From positions 1 to 10,695 of the forward strand of contig JAKCBU010000021.1 in assembly GCA_021839095.1 (NCBI GenBank): a stretch of 10,695 bases of DNA, written 5' to 3'. Shown here piece after piece: positions 1-6,984 of the stretch (position 1 is its first letter; every line of letters begins with the position of its first letter). Position numbers and translations under genes: made by a program. The notes beneath the pieces were generated by a model. The model saw only the letters and a list, made by a program, of their open reading frames with translations. It did no database searches and was not told the origin of the DNA. Source of the stretch: Pseudomonadota bacterium. GTDB taxonomy: Bacteria > Pseudomonadota > Gammaproteobacteria > Acidithiobacillales > Acidithiobacillaceae.

Positions 1-538
1 CCGATCTATCGGCGAAGTCTTCGGTCTTACGGGCAAGCTCCGTCTCGAGATGCGCCAGCGCCGGCAGCAGATGCTGGTGAGCGGCGATCGCGACCGCCAT
101 GTGCATGGCCGCCGGGAAGGTGTCGTTGGAAGACTGGCCGAGATTGACGTGATCGTTCGGATGCACCGGCGCCTTGCTGCCCCGCGCGGTCCCGGCGATC
201 TCGTTGGCCCGATTGGCGATCACCTCATTGACATTCATGTTGCTCTGGGTACCGCTGCCCGTCTGCCAGACGCGCAGCGGAAATTGCGCGTCCCAGCGAC
301 CGCTGACGACCTCCGCCGCCGCCGCACGAATTTTCTCGGCTAGGGCGGCATCCAGCAGGCCCAACTCGGCGTTGACCGAAGCGGCCGCCCACTTGATCCG
401 CGCCAAGGCATGGATGATCGGCAAGGGCATTCGTTCACTGCCGATGGCGAAATAACGCAGCGAGCGCTGGGTCTGGGCCCCCCAGAGGGCGCTATCCTCC
501 ACGTCGATGCCGCCCATACTGTCCTTTTCCCGACGCAT
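1..538 (-). CDS. fumC: Fumarate hydratase class II (FumC), N-terminal part, cut by window edge
   Basis: Class II fumarase interconverts fumarate and L-malate in the TCA cycle. It is a cytosolic, iron-free homotetramer. The 179 codons present give an N-terminus very like E. coli Fum[11 protein letters not shown] at residues 4-13 and [10 protein letters not shown] at 18-27. The substrate-site loop GSGTQSNMN is at 94-102, and the second conserved HPND motif is at 126-129, followed by QSSND at 135-139. The catalytic His and the signature serine loop lie in the C-terminal part, which is outside the window. The ATG at 538 lies only 2 bases after the pepF stop codon. A GGAG about 10 bases upstream, inside the end of pepF, can serve as ribosome binding site, so fumC is probably co-transcribed and translationally coupled with pepF. 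The family assignment is secure; whether the rest of the gene is intact cannot be seen. Confidence 0.95.
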   Translation of the reverse strand, partial: MRREKDSMGGIDVEDSALWGAQTQRSLRYFAIGSERMPLPIIHALARIKWAAASVNAELGLLDAALAEKIRAAAAEVVSGRWDAQFPLRVWQTGSGTQSNMNVNEVIANRANEIAGTARGSKAPVHPNDHVNLGQSSNDTFPAAMHMAVAIAAHQHLLPALAHLETELARKTEDFADRS

Positions 539-540
539 CG

Positions 541-2337
541 TCAGCACACTCCGGCCAAGCGCTCGGCTTCGTCCACCATATCAACCATGTAATCCAGCGC
601 CCGCGTCCAGATTTCCGGATCTTCCAAGTCAACACCGGTAGTGGCTACCACTGCCGCCGGAGCCTTGGCACCACCCAATTTCAACATGGCGATGTAGCGA
701 GGCACGAAAGCCACCGGATCAGCGCGATAACGCTGGATCAACGCCAAGGTCAACAGCTCGCCGAAGACGTAGGCGTAGACGTAACCGGGTGAACCGATGA
801 AGTGGGGGATATAGCTCCACCACCAGCGATAGCCAGGGCTGAATTGGACACTGTCGGCAAATTGCTCTGCCTGGGTCTGCATCCAGAGAGCACCCAAGCG
901 CTCTTTGCTCAGTTCACCTTCGGCACGACGCGCGCCATGCATGGCCACCTCGAAGCGGTGCATGGCCATCTGCCGGAAGACTGTCGCAAAAGTGTCTTCG
1001 ATTTTACCGCAAAGCAGCGCCAGCCGCCGTTGGGGATCCGATTCTTCACGCATCAGCCGCTCGAAGGTCAACATCTCTCCGAAGACCGAAGCGGTTTCCG
1101 CCGTGGTCAGGGGGGTATCCGAATTCATATAACCCTGTTCCCGGGCCAGGTACTGATGGATACCGTGTCCTAACTCGTGGGCAACGGTCATCACATCGCG
1201 CACCGTGCCCGTGTAGTTGACCATGAGATAGGGATGCACGTCGGGCGTCACCGGATGCGCAAAGGCACCGCCGCGCTTGCCCGGCGCCAGCGCAGCGTCG
1301 ATCCAGCCCTCATCGAAGAAACGCTGGCCGATGATCCCCAGTTCCGGAGAAAAGTCCGTGACCGCCGCCAGCACAATGCGCCGGCACTCCGTCCAGTCAT
1401 AGCGCCGCTCTCCCCCTGGCAAAGGGGCATAGCGGTCATAGTCCATCAGGGGAGACACCTTGAGCAACCCGGCTTTGAGCCGATAGTAGCGAGCCACCAG
1501 CGTATAGCGTCCCACCACCGCATGTTCCAGCGCCTCCACCATCTGATCGGAAATCTCATTGCCGAGATTGCGTTCACTCAGCCAGTGAGGATAACGGCGC
1601 AGGCGATCGTCCAGGGCCTTGTCGGCGAGCGTCGCATTGAAGCAGGCGGTGAGGGTATGCAGCCGGCCCTCCAGCCCCTTGCTCAAGGCTTCGGCAGCAT
1701 CCTGGCGAAGCGTCCGGTCGGGATGGGACAACGACGTGATCACCTCTTGCTCGGTCATCTCCCGGCCGCGCAAAGGAAAACGCATTTCTGTCAGCGTCTC
1801 GTCAAAGAGACGCTCCCAAAGGGCGCGCCCGGTCACCCGCTTTTCGGAGAGAATCTGTTCCTCGCTCTCACTGCGCAGGTGATCGCGATATACGCGCCAA
1901 TGGCGCAGCAAATGCGCCCATCGGGCCAAAACGGGCTCCGTCAACAGGCGTTCAGCCTGGGCATCGTCCACCGCACTCCAGGCGATATCAAAAAAGATCA
2001 ATTGGTTCTGAATACCCGTGGCCGCCTCTTCGTAGGCCTGCAAGGCGGCACCATACACGGGTTGGTCGGCATGGGTCACATAGCTGAGGTAACGAAAACT
2101 GCCGACCCGGGCAATCCGTTGGCGGATACCCTCTAAGTGCACCATGGCCGCTGCCAACTGCGCCGCATCCAACCCTCCGAGACCGGGACGATAAGTTTCG
2201 GCGAAGCGCACCGCCTCAGCATTCGCCCAACGCATATCTTCCTCCAAGCGAGGGGCATCCACCCCCGCGTAGAGATCTTCCAGACGCCAATGTATCTGTT
2301 CCGCCCCCGTCGCTTCCTGATTTACGCCCTGCACCAT
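541..2337 (-). CDS. pepF: Oligoendopeptidase F (PepF), peptidase family M3
   Basis: This is a zinc metallopeptidase of family M3B that cleaves short peptides in the cytosol. The 598-residue product has the usual PepF length of about 600. The zinc-binding HELGH is at residues 387-391 and a third-ligand glutamate, E414, lies in TTAETAS. The conserved PHF-x(4)-GYVYAY segment near 511-523 matches the M3 substrate-binding tyrosine region. I placed the start at the ATG at 2337 because a purine-rich GGAG lies 10 bases upstream and the protein then begins at a normal PepF position, with WRLEDLYAG at residues 17-25. The frame stays open up to an ATG at 2463, but that would add 42 unrelated residues read out of frame through the upstream DUF1841 gene. 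The gene starts 17 bases after the DUF1841 stop and ends 2 bases before fumC, so the three form an operon. The link to fumC is positional only. Confidence 0.93.
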   Translation of the reverse strand: MVQGVNQEATGAEQIHWRLEDLYAGVDAPRLEEDMRWANAEAVRFAETYRPGLGGLDAAQLAAAMVHLEGIRQRIARVGSFRYLSYVTHADQPVYGAALQAYEEAATGIQNQLIFFDIAWSAVDDAQAERLLTEPVLARWAHLLRHWRVYRDHLRSESEEQILSEKRVTGRALWERLFDETLTEMRFPLRGREMTEQEVITSLSHPDRTLRQDAAEALSKGLEGRLHTLTACFNATLADKALDDRLRRYPHWLSERNLGNEISDQMVEALEHAVVGRYTLVARYYRLKAGLLKVSPLMDYDRYAPLPGGERRYDWTECRRIVLAAVTDFSPELGIIGQRFFDEGWIDAALAPGKRGGAFAHPVTPDVHPYLMVNYTGTVRDVMTVAHELGHGIHQYLAREQGYMNSDTPLTTAETASVFGEMLTFERLMREESDPQRRLALLCGKIEDTFATVFRQMAMHRFEVAMHGARRAEGELSKERLGALWMQTQAEQFADSVQFSPGYRWWWSYIPHFIGSPGYVYAYVFGELLTLALIQRYRADPVAFVPRYIAMLKLGGAKAPAAVVATTGVDLEDPEIWTRALDYMVDMVDEAERLAGVC

Positions 2338-2354
2338 GCGCTCTATTCTCCATC

Positions 2355-2816
2355 CTAGTTTTGATCGCCGCAGCCCGCCGTCTCTGGCACACCCAGGCCA
2401 TGACGCACGCAGGCCAGCAGCGCCGCTGTATCGGGTGCGCGACCCGCCCTCTGCGCCTGCCACATCATCTCCCCCAGACAGTCCACGAAGAGATGCTCGG
2501 CCGCATTCTCGCCCAGCCTGCGACGTGCCTCGTCGAAGAGGTCCACGATACCCGCCGGCTGTCCTAATGCCAACAGTTCCGCCAACCCCACATGCAAGGA
2601 CATGTGCATGTAGGGATTACTCCTCCCCTGCTCCGGCGGAAAATCCTGTTCGAGCCCACGCTCCGCGTCGGCGAGCAAGCCGTGATACTCGGGGTGGCGC
2701 AGGATAACCGCGACGAGACGCGCCTGCACGCCTTCCAGTGGACGTCCTTCCCGATAGGCCCGCCAACTCTCCAGAAAGACCTGACGATATGTTTCTCGTT
2801 TACTGCCATAAAGCAT
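2355..2816 (-). CDS. DUF1841 family protein
   Basis: This 153-residue soluble protein is typical of DUF1841, a proteobacterial family with no established function. Family hallmarks seen are a start of the form M-x-YG-x-x-R-E, LEG-x(9)-VILRHPEYH at residues 27-45, NPYMHMSLHVGL at 67-78, and EHLFVDCLGEMMWQAQRAG at 107-125. Several histidines and acidic residues lie in these blocks, but no catalytic role is known. It is the first gene of the minus-strand operon with pepF and fumC. An AGG about 9 bases before the ATG is a modest ribosome binding site, and a sigma70-like promoter lies at 2847-2875. The family call comes from motif recognition; the function is unknown. Confidence 0.85.
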   Translation of the reverse strand: MLYGSKRETYRQVFLESWRAYREGRPLEGVQARLVAVILRHPEYHGLLADAERGLEQDFPPEQGRSNPYMHMSLHVGLAELLALGQPAGIVDLFDEARRRLGENAAEHLFVDCLGEMMWQAQRAGRAPDTAALLACVRHGLGVPETAGCGDQN

Positions 2817-2846
2817 AATGATTAGCCTGCCGGAACATATCCGAAG

Positions 2847-2875
2847 ATCATAGGATAGACCGGACCCGATGGGAA
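2847..2875 (-). promoter_or_regulatory. Predicted sigma70 promoter of the DUF1841-pepF-fumC operon
   Basis: On the minus strand a TTCCCA -35 (plus positions 2870-2875) and a TATGAT -10 (2847-2852) are separated by exactly 17 bases. The -10 differs from consensus at one position and the -35 at two. Transcription would start near 2840, giving a leader of about 24 nt before the ATG at 2816. One copy of a 15-bp direct repeat fills most of the spacer (2854-2868), which suggests control by a bound protein. No start site has been measured. Confidence 0.5.
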
Positions 2876-2905
2876 AGAGATCCTTACTGTGATAGATTGG
2901 ACCCG
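2854..2905. repeat. Paired 15-bp direct repeat in a divergent promoter region (candidate operator)
   Basis: GATAGA-NN-GGACCCG occurs at 2854-2868 (NN = CC) and again at 2891-2905 (NN = TT), with 13 of 15 bases identical and a spacing of 37 bases from start to start. The first copy lies between the -35 and -10 of the predicted minus-strand promoter; the second lies just upstream of that promoter and between the two divergent genes. The second copy overlaps an 11-bp perfect palindrome, GGACC-C-GGTCC, at 2899-2909. The arrangement looks like a binding site for a regulator shared by both divergent genes. The regulator is not identifiable from this window. Confidence 0.45.
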
Positions 2906-2976
2906 GTCCGGAAAGCTCAAGAGATTATTTAACAGCACGTATCGCAACATATATTTCAGCGGGAGATCAGCGCATC

Positions 2977-4677
2977 ATGGCGAATGCAGTATCCTCAGCG
3001 TCCGTAACCACCCTCAATGACCGTCAATGGGAAGGTCTCGGCAAAGTCGGCGACGCCGCCCTGCAGGTGCAGAATCTGCTGCAGATACTCCGCGATCTCC
3101 TGAATGAGCTACCGCAAGTGGTCGACACCGACCAGCTCATGGAAACCATGAAGCCGCGGTTAGAGCGTTTGCAGGGTATCGCTGAATCGCTACAAGGCTT
3201 CATCAAGGAGAATACCAACGAAGAGTCGCTGGACCGCTGGCGCAACATGTTCACTGAAGTCCAGAACGCGGAGTTGGACAAGATCCTGAGCGAAGTCCTC
3301 CAGCTACTCGGTAACCTGCAGCGCGCCGGTTTCTTCAGCTCGATCTCGGCACTCAGTGCCGAGTTGAAATGCCCCTTCCTCGGCGAGGATCCTGCGGATC
3401 TGGGGCAGAAAATCCATAGCGCCACCGAAAGTCTCCGATACTGGATGAGCGGCGCCAAACAAGGCGTCGGCGTCATCGGCGACATGGTCGGCCAACTCAA
3501 TCTGCCCGATCGTCTCGACGAAATTCAGGAAATGGCCGATCAGTGGATACAAATGGCCAAGCGCACGCAGCACCTGATTCAGGGCGACGCGCCCAATCTG
3601 CAGGCGCGTCTCAGTGGTATGCTCGATTTGGCGGAAACCCTCGGCGGCCAGATGAACATGGCCATCGGTGCCCTGCGCGATAGCGCACCGGAAATGCTGG
3701 AAAGCGCCGACATGCGTGGTACGCTCGCCACCATCGGTGCCGGTAGCAGCCGCTGGATACGCATCGCGCTGCGGATCAAAACCCTGGCTCAGGGCCACTC
3801 CGACAGTCTTGTCCAGCGTGTCGAAGGGTTACTGGATCAGCTGGAGTCTCTGGCCAGTCATACCGCGACGGCAGGGTTTTTCATCCAAGCCGGCAAGGAC
3901 GGCCTGGGGGTGGTTCGCAACATGCTTACCGACATGGACCTGCCGGACAAGCTTGACACCCTCTCCGAAGCAGCCGACAAGTGGTTGAAAATCGCGATGC
4001 GGGCGAAGACTCTGGCCCAGGGCGATGCCGATAGCCTGGCCGATCGCGTTGGCAACCTGCTGAGTATGGCCGAAACCGTCAGCGCTTCCCTGCGGTCCGC
4101 CGCTCAAGCGCTCGAGGACAAAGGCATCCACCTGGAAGCACTGATGACCCCGCGCGGCGACCTCTCTATCGCCCTGGGTACCGCCGCAGATATGGTCGGT
4201 GAATTCTGGCAGGACGGCACCATGCGCCACATCGGCAGCACCATCAGCCAAGGCGTCATGGCGTGGCTGGAGATTGCCCAGATCGGTGCCAAGGCCGTAC
4301 GAGGCGACGCGGAGAGCCTCAATGTGCGCATCAAGGAGATTGTTCAGGGCCTTCACGACGCCCACCTGGTGGACATGCTGCCCGACGTCTTCGCGCTGCT
4401 CGGCACCCTGCAGAAAACTGGTTTGCTCAGCAAGGTGAACATGGTGATGACCCAGATCACCCCCATGATCCCCTCGAACGAAATCTTCGCCAACGGCGTT
4501 CACAAGGCAGTAAAGGCCTTGGAGCAGACCAACCTCGAGATGAAGGGATCGGGCAACAAGGGCGGCGGCATTTTTGGCCTGATAAAAATCTTCTTCGCGA
4601 AAGACACTCAATTCGTGCTGCGTTTCGCGGTGCGCTTCGCCTCCACCTTTTTGAGGGCATTGAAGCAGCAAGGTTGA
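2977..4677 (+). CDS. Uncharacterised 566-residue helical repeat protein with internal duplication
   Basis: I do not recognise a named family with confidence. The product is almost entirely predicted helix, rich in Leu, Ala, Met, Asp and Gln, with a single cysteine (C132), no signal peptide and no clear transmembrane segment in the first 520 residues. A core motif W-hydrophobic-x-hydrophobic-A, followed 12-14 residues after the Trp by a G-D or G-H turn and then a Leu, occurs four times with Trp at 190, 260, 336 and 430. The copies form an A-B-A-B order. Residues 156-233 align without gaps to 302-379 (about 29 identities in 78), and 246-289 aligns to 416-459. A shorter motif, LLGNLQRAGFF at 110-120, recurs as LLGTLQKTGLL at 474-484. 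The blocks recall DUF1641-type helical proteins, but this is a weak resemblance. After a Gly-rich linker (524-531) comes a cationic hydrophobic tail. The gene is monocistronic, diverges from the DUF1841 operon and converges with the KdtA-like gene. Confidence 0.85.
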   Translation: MANAVSSASVTTLNDRQWEGLGKVGDAALQVQNLLQILRDLLNELPQVVDTDQLMETMKPRLERLQGIAESLQGFIKENTNEESLDRWRNMFTEVQNAELDKILSEVLQLLGNLQRAGFFSSISALSAELKCPFLGEDPADLGQKIHSATESLRYWMSGAKQGVGVIGDMVGQLNLPDRLDEIQEMADQWIQMAKRTQHLIQGDAPNLQARLSGMLDLAETLGGQMNMAIGALRDSAPEMLESADMRGTLATIGAGSSRWIRIALRIKTLAQGHSDSLVQRVEGLLDQLESLASHTATAGFFIQAGKDGLGVVRNMLTDMDLPDKLDTLSEAADKWLKIAMRAKTLAQGDADSLADRVGNLLSMAETVSASLRSAAQALEDKGIHLEALMTPRGDLSIALGTAADMVGEFWQDGTMRHIGSTISQGVMAWLEIAQIGAKAVRGDAESLNVRIKEIVQGLHDAHLVDMLPDVFALLGTLQKTGLLSKVNMVMTQITPMIPSNEIFANGVHKAVKALEQTNLEMKGSGNKGGGIFGLIKIFFAKDTQFVLRFAVRFASTFLRALKQQG

Positions 4678-4680
4678 TTT

Positions 4681-4693
4681 CTGCGCCTCGCAG
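4681..4693. other. Short hairpin between convergent genes
   Basis: CTGCG-CCT-CGCAG can form a 5-bp stem with a 3-base loop in the 31-base gap between the convergent stop codons at 4677 and 4709. Neither strand shows a T-run after the stem, so it is not a convincing intrinsic terminator. It is the only structure in the gap that could help stop transcription. Confidence 0.2.
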
Positions 4694-4708
4694 ACCACTC
4701 ATATGCAC

Positions 4709-5281
4709 CTAATCCCCGCCATGCTGCGCCCACCACATCCTCGCCTGCCTCGCCGAGGCCTTTGCCGCGACTGGATCATCCAACCAGACCTTGGCCAAAT
4801 CGACGATCTCGGCGGTGCTCTGCGCCCAGACCGCGCCGCCTGCGGCCAACAAGCCACGACGCGCCGCATTATCCGGCATTTTTGGGCCAAGGATGAGAGG
4901 GCAGCCGTCAGCGATGGGCTGGGCGAGATCCACGGCACCACCCACCAGCGTACCCCCGGGCACGCAGAGGTCCGCGCAGCCGTAAAAGGCGTCACGCGCC
5001 GCCGCAGTCTCGACAAAATACACGCGGGTCTTGATCGGCACATGACTAGTGAACAAACGACTGTGGCGAATGGTCTGCAAATGGTACTTCTGCGCATCCC
5101 GGTAGACGGGTTCATAGCGTTCTTCCCGGTCCGGCGCCAACACCATGATGCCCATCCGCACCCGTATCAACGAGAGGAAAATAGCATATGCTTCCGCGGC
5201 TTCCCCCTCGTGCACGTTGGGGAAGTACACCACACAGCGTTGCCGCTCTCGAAATTCCTTGAAACGTTCGCACCATTCCAT
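4709..5281 (-). CDS. KdtA/WaaA-like protein, C-terminal GT-B domain only
   Basis: The 190-residue product lines up with about the last 190 residues of Kdo transferase (KdtA/WaaA, GT30), which attaches Kdo to lipid A precursor. Corresponding blocks are VHEGE at 23-27 (E. coli THEGEE), VLAPDREERYEP at 47-58 (LVPRHPERF), the FYGCADLCVPGGTLVGG stretch at 99-115 (LYGIADLAFVGGSLV) and LILGPKMPDN at 129-138 (VLMGPHTFNF). The N-terminal membrane anchor and acceptor domain are absent. The donor-site GGHNPLE is replaced by GGAVDLAQ and GDTMGEL by VETAAAR, so Kdo transferase activity on its own is unlikely. I prefer the ATG at 5281 over the one at 5287 because GGAGG sits 7 bases before the former and only about 1 base before the latter. 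It has its own promoter and ribosome binding site, so it looks like an expressed stand-alone gene and not fresh debris. Homology to KdtA is fairly sure; the role is unknown. Confidence 0.75.
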   Translation of the reverse strand: MEWCERFKEFRERQRCVVYFPNVHEGEAAEAYAIFLSLIRVRMGIMVLAPDREERYEPVYRDAQKYHLQTIRHSRLFTSHVPIKTRVYFVETAAARDAFYGCADLCVPGGTLVGGAVDLAQPIADGCPLILGPKMPDNAARRGLLAAGGAVWAQSTAEIVDLAKVWLDDPVAAKASARQARMWWAQHGGD

Positions 5282-5288
5282 GCGCATC

Positions 5289-5293
5289 CCTCC
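5289..5293 (-). promoter_or_regulatory. Ribosome binding site that decides the start of the KdtA-like gene
   Basis: On the minus strand a strong GGAGG lies directly before two in-frame ATGs. It is about 1 base from the ATG at 5287, too close to be used, and 7 bases from the ATG at 5281, which is optimal. The second ATG is therefore the likely start. Confidence 0.6.
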
Positions 5294-5324
5294 GGACTGT
5301 GATTATTGGCTTTTCCACCCGGTG

Positions 5325-5353
5325 ATCATAGGCGACATCCAGGGAGCATACAA
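5325..5353 (-). promoter_or_regulatory. Predicted sigma70 promoter of the KdtA-like gene
   Basis: On the minus strand TTGTAT (plus 5348-5353) and TATGAT (5325-5330) are separated by 17 bases. The -10 has one mismatch to consensus; the -35 keeps the TTG half. The expected start near 5318 gives a leader of about 37 nt that includes the GGAGG ribosome binding site. Its -10 region shares the 9-mer CCTATGATC with the promoter of the DUF1841 operon. Confidence 0.5.
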
Positions 5354-5395
5354 AATTTGCGCGCCCAGATGGTTATGAATCGTCCGACGCTTTTG

Positions 5396-5404
5396 TGTTA
5401 TATT
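5396..5404 (+). promoter_or_regulatory. Predicted extended -10 promoter of glgA
   Basis: TG-T-TATATT fits an extended -10 element (TGn followed by a near-consensus hexamer). The sequence 17 bases upstream (TGAATC) is a poor -35, which is typical of extended -10 promoters. Transcription would begin near 5411, about 30 nt before the glgA ATG. The glgA ribosome binding site is weak: an AGAGAAG about 13 bases before the ATG. Confidence 0.45.
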
Positions 5405-5440
5405 CGCAACAACATTCGCCTAGAGAAGAATTAACGTCTT

Positions 5441-6904
5441 ATGTTGCGAACACTTTTCATATTCTCGGAGATAGTTCCCTACTCCAAAACAGGGGGTCTT
5501 GCCGACGTCGGTGGCGCGCTGCCCCTGGCGTTGGCGCAAATCGGCGTCGATGTCCGTGTGCTGGTGCCCTACTACGGGCAACCCACTCTGGGCGACCTCC
5601 GCTGGCGCTGTGCCGTCACCACCCCCTATACCGGCGAGGCAGCCGAACTCTGGTCTCTCGCGGAGCAACCACAGATCCTTTTCCTCCGCTACCCGCACTA
5701 TTATGAGCGCGACGGGAGTCCCTATCAGGATGCCGAAGGAGGAGACTGGCCCGACAATGACCGGCGCTTCGCCCTGCTCAACCGCGTGGCGGTGGAAATC
5801 GCGCAAGGGCGCGTACCCGGCTTCGACTGGCGCCCGGATATCCTCCACGCCAACGACTGGCAGACCGGATTGATCCCCTATCTGCTCGACCTGGAAACCC
5901 GGGTTGGCGCGATACGGCCCGCAACCCTCTTCACCATTCACAACTTGGCCTATCAGGGTCGTTTCGCGCCCAGCGCCATGGCCTCGCTACACTTGCCGGA
6001 CAGCGATTTTCACTGGCTGGGGACAGAGCTCCACGGCGATTTTTCGTTCATGAAGGCCGGCCTTGCCTATAGCGATCAACTGACTACCGTCAGCCCCACC
6101 TATGCACAGGAAATTCAAACGAATGCTTTCGGGATGGGACTGGATGGCCTGTTGCGGACCCGCAACCGACAACTGTCGGGCATCCTCAATGGCATCGATA
6201 CGAGTCAGTGGAATCCGGCCACCGACCCCCATCTGCCCGCCCACTATTCGGCGCAGGACCGACAGGGCAAGGCGGAATGCAAATCACAGCTACAAAGCAG
6301 CTTGGGCCTCTATCCCGATCCCGGGGTGTTCTTCCTCGGCATGATCAGCCGGCTGGTGGAGCAGAAGGGAACGGATATGGTACTGGACATTCTGCCTGAC
6401 CTGTTACGCCGTGGAATGCAGGTGGTGATACTCGGCAGCGGCGACAAGTCTTTTGAGCAGCGCCTGCTGGAAATGGCAGCGGCACACCCCGCACAAATGG
6501 CGGCACGAATCACCTTCGACGAAGGCTTGTCACACCGCATTGAAGCGGGTACGGACGCCTTTCTGATGCCCTCGCGGTTCGAGCCCTGCGGCCTCAACCA
6601 GATGTATAGCTTGCATTATGGTACCCTACCCATCGTCCATCGTACCGGCGGTCTGGCCGATACGGTCACCGATGCCGAGGATTTCAACCATCTGGAACAG
6701 CGCAATGGTTTCGTCTTCACCAATCCGAACAGCGACGCCCTGCACGACACGGTTCTGCGCGCGGAAGCGCTGTTCCGCCAGCCGATACTGTGGTCACAAC
6801 TGCAAGACCAGGCCATGACCGGGGACTATAGCTGGCAACACTCGGCACACGCCTATCTCCGGCTCTATCATGAGGTTTTGGCACGGCGGACCGGAGGCCG
6901 CTGA
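5441..6904 (+). CDS. glgA: Glycogen synthase (glycosyltransferase family 5)
   Basis: It transfers glucose from a nucleotide sugar, ADP-glucose in bacteria, to the non-reducing end of an alpha-1,4-glucan; it is a cytosolic GT-B enzyme. The 487-residue length is normal for GlgA (E. coli 477). Seen are the N-terminal KTGGLADVGGALP at residues 16-28 with the nucleotide-binding Lys16, HANDWQTGL at 136-144, FTIHNLAYQG at 164-173, SRLVEQKG at 303-310 with the donor-binding Arg and Lys, and PSRFEPCGLNQMY at 377-389. Glu381 is the conserved acidic residue of the retaining active site. RTGGLADTV at 401-409 completes the signature. No glgB, glgC or glgP is adjacent, so storage metabolism genes must lie elsewhere or this is a dispersed copy. 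It is followed after 80 bases by the beta-CASP nuclease gene and may be co-transcribed with it. Confidence 0.95.
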   Translation: MLRTLFIFSEIVPYSKTGGLADVGGALPLALAQIGVDVRVLVPYYGQPTLGDLRWRCAVTTPYTGEAAELWSLAEQPQILFLRYPHYYERDGSPYQDAEGGDWPDNDRRFALLNRVAVEIAQGRVPGFDWRPDILHANDWQTGLIPYLLDLETRVGAIRPATLFTIHNLAYQGRFAPSAMASLHLPDSDFHWLGTELHGDFSFMKAGLAYSDQLTTVSPTYAQEIQTNAFGMGLDGLLRTRNRQLSGILNGIDTSQWNPATDPHLPAHYSAQDRQGKAECKSQLQSSLGLYPDPGVFFLGMISRLVEQKGTDMVLDILPDLLRRGMQVVILGSGDKSFEQRLLEMAAAHPAQMAARITFDEGLSHRIEAGTDAFLMPSRFEPCGLNQMYSLHYGTLPIVHRTGGLADTVTDAEDFNHLEQRNGFVFTNPNSDALHDTVLRAEALFRQPILWSQLQDQAMTGDYSWQHSAHAYLRLYHEVLARRTGGR

Positions 6905-6984
6905 GAAGCTTTTCGTCGGCGGCGGCTGCGCGCTCTGAAGGGGCGCCGCAACGGCCATGGACCACAAAACATTAGGGGAATCAT
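6905..6984. other. Gap between glgA and the beta-CASP nuclease gene
   Basis: 80 bases with no gene. A GC-rich GCGGCG...CGCCGC pairing is possible but has a long loop and no T-run, so I call no terminator, and I see no clear promoter. Read-through from glgA is plausible. Confidence 0.4.

Larger units (their letters stand above)
2817..2976. other. Divergent intergenic region between DUF1841 operon and 566-residue protein gene
   Basis: This is 160 bases with no gene. It holds the predicted minus-strand promoter, the paired direct repeat and the palindrome described separately. For the plus-strand gene, TTAACA at 2929-2934 and TATATT at 2950-2955 resemble promoter boxes, but the 15-base spacing is short. 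The implied start would also fall inside the ribosome binding site, so I do not call that promoter. A GGGAG about 11 bases before the ATG at 2977 is the likely ribosome binding site. Confidence 0.6.

Noticed and set aside
1177..2136. 319-codon open frame on the plus strand inside pepF
   Set aside because: Antisense shadow of a well-supported gene; the translation is His/Arg/Gln-rich with no family motif.
2338..2463. N-terminal extension of PepF to an upstream ATG at 2463 (640 residues)
   Set aside because: The extra 42 residues are an out-of-frame reading of the DUF1841 gene end, are Arg/Gly-rich and unlike PepF; the ATG at 2337 has a ribosome binding site.
2929..2955. TTAACA/TATATT as promoter of the helical repeat protein gene
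   Set aside because: The spacing is only 15 bases and the implied start would cut into the ribosome binding site.
3829..4698. 289-codon open frame on the minus strand inside the helical repeat protein gene
   Set aside because: Antisense shadow; its own repeats simply mirror the duplicated sense gene, and it has no ribosome binding site or known motif.
6905..6960. GC-rich inverted segments after glgA as a terminator
   Set aside because: Long loop and no T-run on either strand.
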